The notes below the pieces were generated by a model. That model made no database searches. It was not told where the DNA came from and worked only from the letters and a program-made list of their open reading frames with translations. A DNA stretch of 64,000 nt, from the NCBI GenBank assembly GCA_020629715.1, contig JAHDCU010000009.1, forward strand, positions 124,001 to 188,000, written 5' to 3'. The DNA comes from Saprospiraceae bacterium (GTDB lineage: Bacteria; Bacteroidota; Bacteroidia; Chitinophagales; Saprospiraceae). Of this stretch, positions 21,301 through 36,300 are shown piece after piece. How positions within the stretch are numbered: position 1 is the first letter of the stretch; the number at the start of each line of letters is the position of its first letter. Made by a program: the position numbers and the translations under genes.

Positions 21301-24300
21301 GCTTGTGGTAATACATCTACTTGTGAATTCACCATTACCGTTGTAGATAGCGATGAACCCACCATACAATGCCCAACCAATGATGTGGTCGTTTGTAACG
21401 ACGATAACTCTTGCACATGGAATAGTACTGCAGCAATCACTCCCGTCGGACTAGATGATTGTCCATCTGCTTCTATATCCCATCAAGTCACAGGAGCTAC
21501 TACCATTGCTGCTAATACGGCAGGAGCAATTCCTACAGGGACTTCATTTGCATTAGGGACATCAACTATCACCTATACCATTACGGATGGTGCTGGTAAT
21601 ACATCTACTTGTAGTTTTAATGTAGTCGTCGAAGATTGTACAGCACCTGTCATTACTTGTGCGGCTGATCTTACCTTAGAGTGTGGTGATGCTACTAACA
21701 GTACTGCCATTTCAACTTGGATAGCTAATACTACAGCAACCGATAACTGCCCCGCAGCAGCAACCTCTGTAACGGTTACCAATGAAATCATTGCTACGCT
21801 AGAGCAATGTGGAAATGCTACAACAACCATTTATCAATTCACGGCTACAGATGCCGCAGGAAATACCAGTACTTGCAGGTCTAATGTGATCATAGAGGAT
21901 AATACAGCTCCTGTCATAGCCGCATTTACTACAGATGTTACGGTAGAGTGCGATGGCAATGGTAATGTCGATGGTCTTTTAGGATGGTTAGCAGATCATG
22001 GTAATATCCCTGAGGCTAACGTAACGGAAGCTTGTGGAAACTTTACTTGGTATAATGATTATTCACAAGCCTCTTATACAGCCAATGCAACTTGTGCAGA
22101 TGATATCGGTATGTATACCGTCAACTTCTGGGTAGAGGACGAGTGCGGTAATACTTCCAATATGATCCAACTAGATTATATCATTGAAGACACGACTGAC
22201 CCAACAATTGAAGCGCCAGCTAATCTTGTAATTAACTGTGGGGATGATGCGAATACAAGTATTATCAATCAATGGCTACAACAATACAATGCAACAGACC
22301 TATGCAGTAATGTCTCTGTAGTTAACAACTATAATACGCTGACCTTGCCTACAACATGCAATGAATCAATTACTGTGATGTGGACAGCTACGGATGATTG
22401 CGGAAATGAAGAAACGGCTACTGCAACGATAAGTATTGTGGATAATGAACGACCTATCATCGTTACTCCTCCAGCTGATCTATTTGTGGAATGTGATGGT
22501 GCTGGTAATACGGTTACGATCAATACATGGGCAGGAATCTTTGCTGGAATGACCGCATCTGATAATTGTGACAATGCAGTAACTCTCAGTGCAGTACCAG
22601 GAACCATCATTGACGAATGCGGTAGCTCATTGACTATACCATATATTTTCACAGCAACAGATGACTGTGGAAATTCTGTAAGTGAGATCGCCTACGTTTA
22701 TATAGAAGACACAACTCCTCCAGTCATCACATTACCTACCGCAGATAATACCGAAGACTGTAATGGAGATATTACTGCGAGTGTAAATACTTGGCTTGCA
22801 AGTGCTTCCGCTACAGACGTCTGTGGAGGTCCTACTTCGATAAACTATAGCTTAGTAAATGAAGTCGAAAGTTGCAGCGGTACCAATACCTTTATTACAA
22901 GAACTTATGCTTTTACGGCAACAGACGATTGTAATAATGAAAGCACGATTTCAACAGCAACTTTTGTCATAGAAGATACTACTGCACCTGTAATAACTGC
23001 ACCAAATGACTTGACCATCACATGTGGTGATAATATCGCACTACTGATCAGTCAGTGGTTAGAAAACTATACGGTTGTAGAAGCTTGTCAAAGTGTTAGT
23101 GTTAACACAAACTTTAACCCTGCTCTAGTACCAAACCTTTGTGACGGAGCTCCATATACTGTGACGTTTACTGTCACCGATGGTTGTGGCGCCATGAGTA
23201 CAGATCAAGCTGATATCATCGTAACTCCTGATACTACAAGTCCGACATTTATCAACTGTCCAACTAACCTTACCGTAAATGTAGATGCTGGTCAGTGTGA
23301 TGCCAATGTAGTATATTCAACACCAGTAGCAGAAGATTGCAATGGTGCTACTGTAGCCTTTACAAGTGGAATTAGATCTGGTCAGACCTTCCCTCTTGGT
23401 GATACAGAGATAGTATTTACGGCAACTGATGCATGTGGCAATACAAGTACATGTGAGTTTACGATTACCGTGGTAGATAGTGACGAACCAATGTTACAAT
23501 GCCCATTCAATGATGTCGTGGTTTGTACCGATACAGATGTTTGTACATGGAACAGTACTTCATCAATATTACCAATCGGCTTAGATGATTGTCCATCGGC
23601 TATGATTACTCATGAAGTATCTGGTGCAACAGTTATTGCTGCAAATTCAGCGGGAGCAGTTCCTGTAGGAACGGTATTCTTATTAGGTACATCTACTGTT
23701 ACTTATACCATCACAGATGGTGCTGGAAATAGTAGTACCTGTAGTTTTGATGTTGTGGTAAATGATTGTCAAGCACCAACCTTAACATGTAGTGATCGAA
23801 GAGATGTTGCTTGCGGAAGCGAAGATCTACAGGGATGGTTTGATTCTATAGAATCGACAATGACTGATAACTGTAGTGCTACGGATGATTTGACATTCAC
23901 GCAGCAATTGATCACTGATTTTAGCAGCTGTGGTGGTACTATTGAGCAAACATATCTATTTACTGTTACAGACGAAGCTGGTAATAGTAGTACTTGTTTC
24001 GCTACGTATGAAAGTGATGATACTGTAGACCCTTCTATTGATACCGAGGCAAGCGACCTTACTATCCAATGTAATGGTGGCACTCAAAGTACTGCTCTTA
24101 TTGCTTGGTTAGAAAATAATGGAGGAGCAGTAGCAAGCGATGCCTGTAGTGGTCCCATATCGTGGACAAATAATTACACTGGCGATTTGACGACAGTATG
24201 CGGTACTAATGGTGCGGTACTAGTTACTTTCACCGCTACCGATGACTGTGGTAATTTCTCTACCACTTCTGCTACTTTCACGATAGAAGATACAACAGCA

Positions 24301-27300
24301 CCAGTACTCACAGTTCCCAATAACTTAGTCTTAGAATGTGGTAATAATCTGAATGATGCGATTATAGCGAATTGGATAAATTCAGCCTCTTCAGAAGACG
24401 CTTGTGAGGGTACATTATCAGTTACAAATGATTATACTACGGCAACACCAACAGACCTTTGTGGTCAGACTGGTGTAACAACCGTAACTTTTACCACAAC
24501 TGATGCTTGTAACAACGAGACGGTATTAACCAGAACCATTACCATAGAAGACAATACAGCTCCAAGCATAGACTCAGAAGCTCAAGATCTCTTACTGGAA
24601 TGTGCAGATCCTAACAATGCAACGCTTATTGCAAATTGGTTAACTGCCGATGGAAATGCCATTGCTAGTGATATCTGTAGTGATGAAGCTCTTGTTTGGT
24701 TAGATCCGATCGCAGGTGTAGATATGTCTACTTGTGGTGATGCAACCACAACGATGTATACATTCACGGTAGAAGATAACTGTGGTAATACAAGTACTAC
24801 AACGGCAAGTATTATCATAACAGATACGACAGCTCCGATCCTTACGGCTCCTGTAGCGCAAGTCGAAGAGTGTGGTAATATCGTAGTCGATATTGATTCT
24901 TGGAAAGCTGAAGCTACAGCGACTGATGATTGTGACAGTGATGTAGTGATCACGAATCAACTATGGAATACGATCCCAGCATGTGGAAATACCTATGAAG
25001 AAACATACCTCTTCACAGCAACGGATGCATGTGGTAATACAAGTACCGCTTTCTCTACCTATACCGTAGAAGATACTTCTGACCCAACAGTAATACCACC
25101 AAGTGCAGATCTAGTATTAGAATGTGGAAATGAATCTAATGATCAACTAATATCAGCTTGGCTAGAATCAGCAACCGCGACTGATGCAAATGATTGTAAT
25201 GCTGTGGAAGTGAGCTATACATATCCGGGTAATTTACCTACGATAGACTGCTCAGGCAATGCAGGGATCACCGTTACGTTCTCCGCAACAGATGCATGTG
25301 GAAATACCAATACAGGTACTCGTATGATCATCATGAATGATACTACCAATCCTGTATTCCTCAACTGTCCTGCAGATATGACTGTCAATGTAGATGTTGA
25401 TCTCTGTGAAAATAACGTAGTATACAGTACTCCTGTAGTCTTCGATACTTGTGATGATAACTTAACGTTGACTCCAGATCCTGATAATATCCCAAGTGGG
25501 TCTGCTTTCCCATTAGGAACAACTCCGATTTCATACACCGTTACTGATGATTGTGGAAATACAGCAGTATGTGAATTTACCATTACGGTAGTAGATAGTG
25601 ATGTACCGAGTATTGATTGTCCAAGTAATCAAGTCGTCGTCTGTACTGATGATAATAGCTGTACTTGGAATGCCGATGCACAAACCAATCCTATTTATAA
25701 TGACAATTGTCCAGGACTGGATGTAATCTATACCATTACAGGCGCCACAACAGCCTCTGGCAATGCAGATGCAATCAATACCGTCATGGGAGATGGTATT
25801 GTATTCAACTTGGGTACCAGTACTGTAACCTATACCATTACTGATCCTGCTGGTAACTCTAGCTTCTGTTCTTTCGTAGTCATCGTAGAAGATTGTCAAA
25901 GTCCAACTTTTAGTTGTAGTAATGTACGTGATATCGCCTGTGGTGATGAAGATATCGCAGGATGGATGGCAGACATACAGGCTACGGCAATGGATAACTG
26001 CAACAGCAATGCAGAGTTGACGATGACGAATGTTCTACTCACTGATTTTAGCAGTTGTGGTAATACATTTGAGCAGACATACTTATTCACCGTAAGTGAT
26101 CTTGCAGGTAATACAAGTACTTGTATCGCTACCTATGAAACAGATGATACCGTTGATCCTATTATTGACAACAGCAATACTGCAGATCTTACACTAGAAT
26201 GTTCTGGCGGTAATCAAAGCCAAGCTTTATTAGGGTGGTTAAATAACAATGCGGGTGCTACGGCTACGGATGCTTGTAGTTTACCGATCGTATGGACCAA
26301 CAATTACACAGGAGATTTGACAACGGTATGTGGTACTACAGGTAATGTGACCGTAGTTTTCTCAGCAACAGATGACTGTGGTAATACAAGTACAACTTCT
26401 GCAACCTTCACGATAGAAGATACAACCGCTCCAGTACTGACACTACCTAATAACTTAGTATTAGAATGCGGTAATAATCTAAATGATGCCATCATAGCCA
26501 ATTGGATAAACTCAGCCTCTTCTGAAGATGCTTGTGAAGGTACTCTTGCCGTTACAAATGACTATGCTACCGCAGCTCCAACAGACCTTTGTGGAGAAAC
26601 AGGTGTAACCACGGTAAGCTTTACCACAACTGATGCTTGTGATAATCAAACCGTATTAACCAGAACCATTACCATAGAAGACAATACAGCTCCGAGCATT
26701 GACTCAGAAGCTCAAGATCTCTTACTGGAATGTGCAGATCCTAACAATGCAACGCTTATTGCAAATTGGTTAACTGCCGATGGAAATGCCATTGCTAGTG
26801 ATATCTGTAGTGATGAAGCTCTTGTTTGGTTAGATCCGATCGCAGGTGTAGATATGTCTACTTGTGGTGATGCAACCACAACGATGTATACATTCACGGT
26901 AGAAGATAACTGTGGCAATACGAGTACAACAACGGCAAGTATCATTATAACAGATACAACCGCTCCTATACTTACGGCTCCTGTGGCTCAAGTAGAAGAA
27001 TGCGGTAATATCATTGTAGATATTGATTCTTGGAAAGCTGAAGCTACAGCGACTGATGATTGTGATAGTGATGTAGTCATCACCAATCAACTTTGGAATA
27101 CGATCCCTGCTTGTGGCAATACCTATGAAGAAACATACTTATTCACCGCAACAGATGCCTGTGGTAATACGAGTACAGTATTCTCAACGTATACCATAGA
27201 AGATACAAGTAATCCAACAGTAATACCACCAAGTGCAGATCTAGTATTAGAATGTGGAAATGAATCTAATGATCAGTTAATATCAGCTTGGTTAGAATCA

Positions 27301-30300
27301 GCAACCGCGACAGATGCCAATAATTGTAATGCTGTGGAAGTGAGCTATACATATCCAGGTAACTTACCAACGATTGATTGCTCAGGCAATGCAGGGATCA
27401 CGGTTACGTTCACCGCAACGGATGCATGTGGCAATACGAATACAGGTACTCGAATGATCATCATGAATGATACTACAGCTCCAGTTTTCCTAAACTGTCC
27501 TGCAGATATGACGGTGAATGTCGATGTTGATCTTTGTGAAAACAATGTAGTATACAGTACTCCAGTAGTATTCGATACATGTGATGATAACTTAACGTTG
27601 ACTCCAGATCCTGATAATATCCCAAGTGGGTCTGCTTTCCCATTGGGAACAACACCGATTTCATACACCGTTACTGATGATTGTGGAAATACGGCAGTAT
27701 GTGAGTTTACGATCACGGTAGTAGATAGTGATGTACCGAGTATTGATTGTCCAAGTAATCAAGTAGTCGTCTGTACAGATGATGGCGATTGTACATGGAC
27801 TGCCGATGCACAAACGAATCCAGTTTACAATGACAATTGTCCAGGATTGGATGTAAGCTATACCATTACGGGAGCAACAACAGCCTCTGGTAATGCAGAT
27901 GCAATCAATACGGTATTAGGAGACGGTGTAGTGTTCAACTTAGGAACAAGTACAGTTACTTATACCATAACTGACCCTGCAGGTAACTCTAGTATATGTT
28001 CTTTCATAGTCATCGTAGAGGATTGTGAAAGTCCAACGTTTAGTTGTAGTGATGTAAGGGATATCGCTTGTGGTGATGAAGATATTGCAGGATGGATGGC
28101 GACGATACAGTCGACGGCTATGGATAACTGCAATAGTAATGCTGAATTGACGATGACGAATGTTCTACTCACAGACTTTAGTAGTTGTGGAAATACTTTT
28201 GAGCAGACATACTTATTCACCGTAAGTGATCTTGCAGGTAATACAAGTACATGTATCGCTACCTATGAAACAGATGATACGGTTGATCCAGTCATCGACA
28301 ACAGCAATACTGCAGATCTTACACTAGAATGTTCTGGCGGTAATCAAAGCCAAGCTTTATTAGGGTGGTTAAATAACAATGCGGGTGCTACGGCTACGGA
28401 TGCTTGTAGTTTACCGATCGTATGGACCAACAATTACACAGGAGATTTGACAACGGTATGTGGTACTACAGGTAATGTGACCGTAGTTTTCTCAGCAACA
28501 GATGACTGTGGTAATACAAGTACAACTTCTGCAACCTTCACGATAGAAGATACAACCGCTCCAGTACTGACACTACCTAATAACTTAGTATTAGAATGCG
28601 GTAATAATCTAAATGATGCCATCATAGCCAATTGGATAAACTCAGCCTCTTCTGAAGATGCTTGTGAAGGTACTCTTGCCGTTACAAATGACTATGCTAC
28701 CGCAGCTCCAACAGACCTCTGTGGCGAGACAGGTGTAACGACGGTAACTTTTACCACAACGGATGCATGTGATAATGAAACCGTATTAACCAGAACGATA
28801 ACGATAGAAGATAACACTGATCCGAGCATAGACTCTGAAGCACAAGATCTCTTACTAGAATGTGCAGATCCTAACAATGCAACGCTTATCGCGAACTGGT
28901 TAACTGCCGATGGTAATGCCGTTGCTAGTGACATCTGTAGTGATGAAGCTCTTGTTTGGTTAGATCCGATTGCAGGAGTAGAAATGTATACTTGTGGTGA
29001 TGCAACCACAACGATGTACACATTCACAGTAGAAGATAACTGTGGTAATACAAGTACGACAACGGCAAGTATTATCATAACAGATACGACGGCACCAGTA
29101 CTTACGGCTCCTGTAGCGCAAGTCGAAGAGTGTGGTAATATCGTAGTCAATCTAGCTACATGGCAAGCAGAAGCTATGGCTACTGATGATTGTGACAGTG
29201 ATGTAGTCATCACAAATCAACTATGGAATACGATCCCAGCATGTGGTAATACCTATGAAGAAACATACTTATTCACAGCAACAGATGCATGTGGTAATAC
29301 GAGTACAGCATTCTCTACCTATACCATAGAAGATACGACTGATCCAATTGCCATGTGCTGCCCTGATTTTGATATCGCATTAGGGGACGATGGATTAGCA
29401 TCAATTACAGTTGATGACATCAATTGCGGATCTACAGATAATTGCACATCAGCGGAAAACCTACAAGTAAGCATAGATAAAGCCTTATTTACTTTTGAAG
29501 ATGTAGGTGATAATGTAATCACTTTAACCGTTACCGATGAATGTGGTAATTCTAGCACATGTACTACCACAGTCAATGTGCTTGCCAATGCAAATATTGG
29601 TATAGCCAAAAGAGTAGTTTCTATAACCAATAATCCAGATGGTTCAGCCAATGTGATCTTTGAGTTTAATATTCAAAATTATGGAGAGACACCAGTAAGT
29701 AAAATCCAAGTGAATGACTTGATGGGTGATGTATTCATGGCACCTTGTATGGTTACGATTGCTAGTATTACGAGTGATGAATTTACAGTCAACGAAGATT
29801 ACGATGGATATGCAGAGATGAATATGCTCGTGGGTGATGATATCATCAACGCTGGAGATAAAGGAGCTATTCTCGTAGAAATAGTTGCTGATAACTGTGT
29901 ATCTCAAGGACCATATTTCAATACCGCAACGCTTACAGGAACATCTCAAGATGGCAGCATATTGATGGATGTTTCTATGGATGGTAGTAATCCTGATCCT
30001 TCTGGAGATGGGTCGGCTACCGAATCTTCTGAAACACCGATTACTTTCTTTAACAATAACGTAATCGGTATCGCTAAACGTGTAGTCAATGCAACGCTTA
30101 ATCAAGATGGTAGCTATGATATCATTTATGAGTTCAATGTTGAAAACTATGGTACAGAATTCCTAAGAGAGGTACAAGTCATGGATAATTTGGGCTCTGT
30201 ATTCATGGCGCCATGTGCCATCAATATTGTTGAGCTGACGAGTGACGATTTCATCGTGGGTGACTATGATGGAGTTTCAGATATTACTTTATTGAGTGGT

Positions 30301-33300
30301 GTAGATGAACTCTGGCCTGGAGAAAAAGGAGCCATACTATTAGCCATTAACGTCGAGGATTGTGCAGGCAACCTAGGACCATTCTTCAATAGTGCATTTG
30401 CAAGTGGTCTCGACCCCGATGATGTTGTGATTTCTGATACTTCACATGATGGTAGTAATCCTGATCCTGATGGTAATGATATACCAGATGAAGATGACCC
30501 AACTGTCGTCAGCTTTATGGAAGCGCCTTCACTAGGAGTAGCTAAGCGCATAAGTTATGGACCAGTATCCGAAGATGGGATGAACTGGGAAATGAGCTAT
30601 GAAATAAAAGTAGTGAATGGTGGAAATATTGATATTGAGTTAGACGCTATCAACGAAGACCTTGCCACTACATTTAGTATGGCAGAAGGATGGCAAATAT
30701 TAGGGTATGAAAGTGATGAACTTTTCTTAAATCCTGATTATGATGGTGATAATGATATCAACCTGATCAACCCAGGAAATATTCTGATGGCGAATGGTGG
30801 TGATGCAACCATATTAGTTACCGTTTTAGTAAATCCTGATGATTTTGATGGTCCATATAATAACTCTGTTGTGGCAAATGGTCGTACTCCGGGAGGTCAG
30901 TTCTTGTCTGATATTTCACAAGATGGTACCGATCCTGACCCAGATGGTACAGGCTTTGAAAATAATAATGATCCGACACCTGTTACATTCGGTTGTTGTG
31001 GTCAAATATTGAATATTCCCCCTGATACGATAGCTCCTGTATTTATAAATTGTCCTAGACCTCCAGTCATCGTAGATGCTCCAGAGGGATGGTGTAGTGC
31101 TTTTGTAAACTTCAGCCCTCCTGTATTAGAGGATGATTGTAGTGCAACAGATGAAATCACGGTTATTCAAATAGACGGCACAGGTCTGGAGACCGGAGAT
31201 TTATTCCCGGTAGGACTATCCGTATTGATTTTCCAAGCAACAGATAAATGTGGAAACTCTAGCACATGTGAGATCGAAGTGATCGTCAATGATTTCCATA
31301 CACCACCGATGATCAGTTGTCCAGAAGATCAATCGTTGACCACTATAGCGAGTACTTGTGAAGCTATCGTCAATGATATTTCTCCGCTCGTCGTGGATAA
31401 TTGTCCTGATAATACTTCTCTACGATATGAAGTAAAACAAAATAATGTCGTAGTAGAATGCGGTATTGGTGATGCTTCTGGAATTGTACTTCCTGCTGGA
31501 GAATATACGATGTGCTATACCGTATTTGATCAACCATTGATCTGGGTTACCGAAATCAATCAATCAGGAACTGATCAACTGGAAATCACCAATATGGGAC
31601 CTAATACCTTCAATATTGGATATCTCAAAATACGTAGAACAGGTCTTGGTGCAGAGTTAGACACCGTACCATTGAATACGATTTTAGCCGTAGGCGATAC
31701 GTATACACATACGTTTGATACTGATATTGCAGAGACCGATCCTGCTGGTTATGAAATATTCTTTTATAACAATACATACGACATTGTAGCTACGAATGGA
31801 TTCCCTCTTACGGGATGGTCTGGTGAGTTGACCAGTGGCGATGCGTACAGAACAGATCATTGTTTGGGTAATCAAGCAAGTGACTGGACTCTCGTTTCTG
31901 AATGTAACATGAGCTCTATCAGTATATTGAATGATGGACTGACTCCACTGCCTGATAATGGAGCATCTAGCTCATTACAATCAGAGCCACCATCTATGGA
32001 TGCTTGTACATTCAATATCGTAATTGCTGACGAGGAAGCTCCACAATGTGCTTCTGTAGAAATCCTAGATTTCACAAATACCAATGTGAATATAAATGCC
32101 AACGCTTGCGAAATGAGTACGATTACCGTAACTCCTTCTACAGAGTTGTGGGGTGTTCAAATTAGTGATTTACGGATCACTCATCCTAATGTAGCGGATC
32201 TTAACATTAGCTTACTTGGACCTAACGGAGAAGAAGTACAACTCATTTCTAATCTATGTGCAGGTATGGCAGATATTAATGTCAACCTATCGGATACCTC
32301 AGCGACTAACGTAGCTACAGCACCTTGTGCTCCTTTGGGTAATGGTGGTTGGTATATTCCTATAGAGTCACTCAGTCCATTTGATGGTATCCTTTCTGGT
32401 GGAGACTGGACGCTTATTGTAGAGAATACAGGTGAAGATGTAGGAACATTAGATTCTTGGACCTTAGAGTTGATTTCATACTTACCATATGACCAAGCTG
32501 ATGTAGTCATTGAAAACGATGACGATGTTTGTGGTGCTGTATATACTTGGACGCATCCAGTAGCGAGAGATAATTGTAATATGGCATTGATTATGGTAGA
32601 ATACACTTCAGATGATAATATTACATTACCATCTGACGGTTTAGTGCCTCAAGGCATGGAAGTCACAGAACTCTTTGCCGTAGGTACGACGCAAGTGACA
32701 TACTATTTAGTAGATAACTCAGGAAATACCAATACTTGCGGATTTACTGTGACCGTCAATGATACTCAGGCCCCAGAATTACCAGATGGTTGTCCAGATG
32801 ACATAGATATTAACTTAGATCCAGGAGCATGCTGTGTACCGATCACATTCACAGATCCTACAATTGTAGAAAACTGTGCCGTAGATACAATCATTTACTC
32901 ACCTTCTACCGGTTCGGAGTTTTGCACAGGTATGACAGAAGTAACCCTTACGGTGAGAGATGAAAGTGGTAACGAAACTACATGTACATTCAATGTCAAT
33001 ATCATAGCACATGAGCCAGATCAAGGAACATTTGCTTGTAATGGAAGTATCAACCTATCGCTGGGTACAGATTGTACAGCAACGGTCACTCCAGATATGG
33101 TACTAGAAGGTGACTTCTATGGCTGTTATGATGATTACTGTGTCACGGTGATCGATGCACAAGGCGATACGATACCTAATGCTACCTTCGATCTATCGCA
33201 TGTGGGAGGTATGTATACAGTCACGATCTCTGATTGTAATGGTGGAGGGAACTCTTGTTGGGGAACTATCAACCTAGAAGAGAAACTAATACCGGAAATA

Positions 33301-36300
33301 GAATGTCCTTCTGATATCACCATCAGTTGTATCGACGATTATGAAGACTTTACACTTACAGGTGATGTTACCTTATTGACTTGCGAAACCAATATTGTAA
33401 CGACGCATGTTGATTCTCTAGCCGTATATGGAAACTGTGATGATCCAAGGGCAGATATTTTCAGGACTTGGTATGTATCTGATTTTAGTAACAACTCAGT
33501 AAGCTGTACTCAGAAAATCACAATTAAAGGATATGAAACATTAGATATACAGTGGCCAGACGATCTGACTCTTGCTAATTCGCTCGACTGTGCATCGGTA
33601 GATGCTGATCCAGCGCTCACAGAGCCTGCACAATCAGGTATGCCTATGATCGCAGGTAATCCAATCATTGGAAATCACTTCTGTGAAATCAATGTAGGAT
33701 ATTGGGATGAAGTATTGGTAGACGCCAACTGCCCTACTGGATACTCTATATTGAGAAATTGGATCATCGAAGATGAATGTAGTCCATTATCAGGTGACCT
33801 TAATCCGATCAGACATATACAACGTATAAAAGTAGATGATAAGCTACCACCGGTCATCAACCTACTGGATGATGTTACCATAGAGGTGAAAGAAGACAAC
33901 TGTACAGCTGATTATACATTGCCAGATATTGTACAAAATGATAACTGTAGTGAAGCTACTTTTGTAATCAATACTCCGATTGGAGATGTAAGTGGAAATA
34001 GTATCAATAATTTACCGAAAGGACGACATGAAATCACCATCATCGTGACCGATGTATGTAATAATCAAGTGATCCATAAGTTGAATATTACGGTGACAGA
34101 TTTGACATCCCCTACGATAGTTGCGCAGCAAAACACAGTAGTAAGTATCTCCAATATCACGGGATCAAGAATCTATCTAGAAAGTATAGATGAAGGCTCA
34201 TATGATAATTGCTCAGAGGTACATCTCGAGATCAGAAGAATGGATGATATCTGTGGTATCGCTGGTAATACTACATTCAATAATGATGGACATGAAGACG
34301 ATGATCCAGCAGATAGCGATGACGGTCAGTACATTACATTCTGTTGTGATGATTTAGATCAAGTAGATCAGGAGGGTAACGTTTTTGGTGAAATCGCCGT
34401 GGTCATCAGAGCTTGGGATGATGCAGATTTTGACAATGTCTTTGGTAGCGCTGGTGATAATATGAATGAAGCCATGGTCATGGTACGTATTCAGGATAAA
34501 ATAACTCCAACGATTACTTGCCCTGATGATATGACGGTTACTTGCGATGTAGACATCTTAGATTTCACAGTATTAGGAAGTGCAATTGCAACTGGAACCT
34601 GTGGTACTATGGAAGTTAGCTATACGGATGAAAACTTCTTGAATGACTGTAACATTGGTACAGTCATCCGTACATGGTCTGTAGATAGTGATCCTTCAGT
34701 AAACTGCACTCAGCGTATTGTCATCAATCCTATTGATTATGGTATTGCCATAGACTGGACTACAGTTCCTGATATGGAATTGACTAATTGTCCGGGTAAT
34801 ATTGATTTCGGAACTCCTTCATGGTCTGCAGATCCTTGTGATCAGGTTGGATTTAGCATTGAGTCCGATACCTTCAATACTAATAATGGAGCATGTTTCT
34901 CTATCTTAAACCAATGGACCGTGATCAACTGGTGTACCTATGATCCGCTCAATCCATTGTCTCCAGGTATATGGAAACATGATCAGACGATACATGTATT
35001 TGATGATGTCGCTCCTGTGATTGCATCTTGCGGTACGGAGACCATTACGATCAATGATGATACAGATGCTGACGGCAATGGTATCACCTGCGAACACAAC
35101 GGCTATGTATATACCAATACAGCAACGGATGGATCAAGTAATGACTGTGCTGGAAGTACACTTTCATGGACGGTAGATTTTGATTTTAATCAAAATGGAA
35201 CTATAGAATATTCTGCTAGTAGCGCTTATCCGAGTTCCTTAGCTGGATCTTGGACGGATCAAAACGGTGTATTACGTACTTACATTACACCTACGGCATC
35301 AGGAACAGTTATGAGCTTACCAGCTATTAATAATATTATTGCGGGTACTCATTCCATCACCGTCAGTACATCCGATGGATGTGGTAATACGACTTCTTGT
35401 ACATCTACGTTAGTTGTAGAAGACAACAAAGCGCCACAGATCTATTGTCTCAATATAGCTACTGCGCTCATGTCCAATGGTCAAGTAGAAATTTGGGCTT
35501 CAGACTTAGTACAAAGTACAGATGATAATTGTAGCGATCAAAATGATATTTTATTGACTTTCGATGGTGTAGCTCCGGTTGCTTCGTTGATTAGTCAACA
35601 ACATTATTTTGATGAAAACGGTGTATCTACTTTAGCTAACTATAATGCAGGCTTAGCGCAAAATTGGAATCCTATTACTAAAGTATCCGCTAAGATATTA
35701 TTAAGTGCTCAGGGTCCATCCTTTACGGAAGAAGTAACCGCATGGGATGAAAACCTCAATAGCTCTAGCTGCATTGTTACGGTCAGTACTTCTGAGTCAA
35801 GTGATATGATGACGATCAATGGTCGAGTAGCGATGTATAGTGGTGAAGACCTCAATAACGTCATTGTTACTAATAGTACTGATCTGATTGGATATCCTAT
35901 TGCAGATACGACAGCAGTGGAAGGATCATTTAGCTTCTCGGATCAATCGATGAACTTGGATTATAACTTGACAGCAGAGAAGGACATAGACTTAATGAAT
36001 GGAGTATCTACGCTAGATCTTGTGATTATACAGCGTCATATTCTTGGCATCAATAACCTTGACAATCCATACAAATTGATTGCAGCGGATATCAACCATA
36101 ATGATAATGTATCTGCCACCGATTTGATCGAACTCAGAAAGCTTATACTCGGTATCTTTGAAACATTACCTAATAATACGTCTTATAGAATATTTACCAA
36201 TGAGACTATCAATAATCCTGAATATCCTTGGGATATGGAAGCTCAATGGTCTATTGATTCTAGTAATATGGTAGATGACTTTGACTTTATGGCGGTCAAA

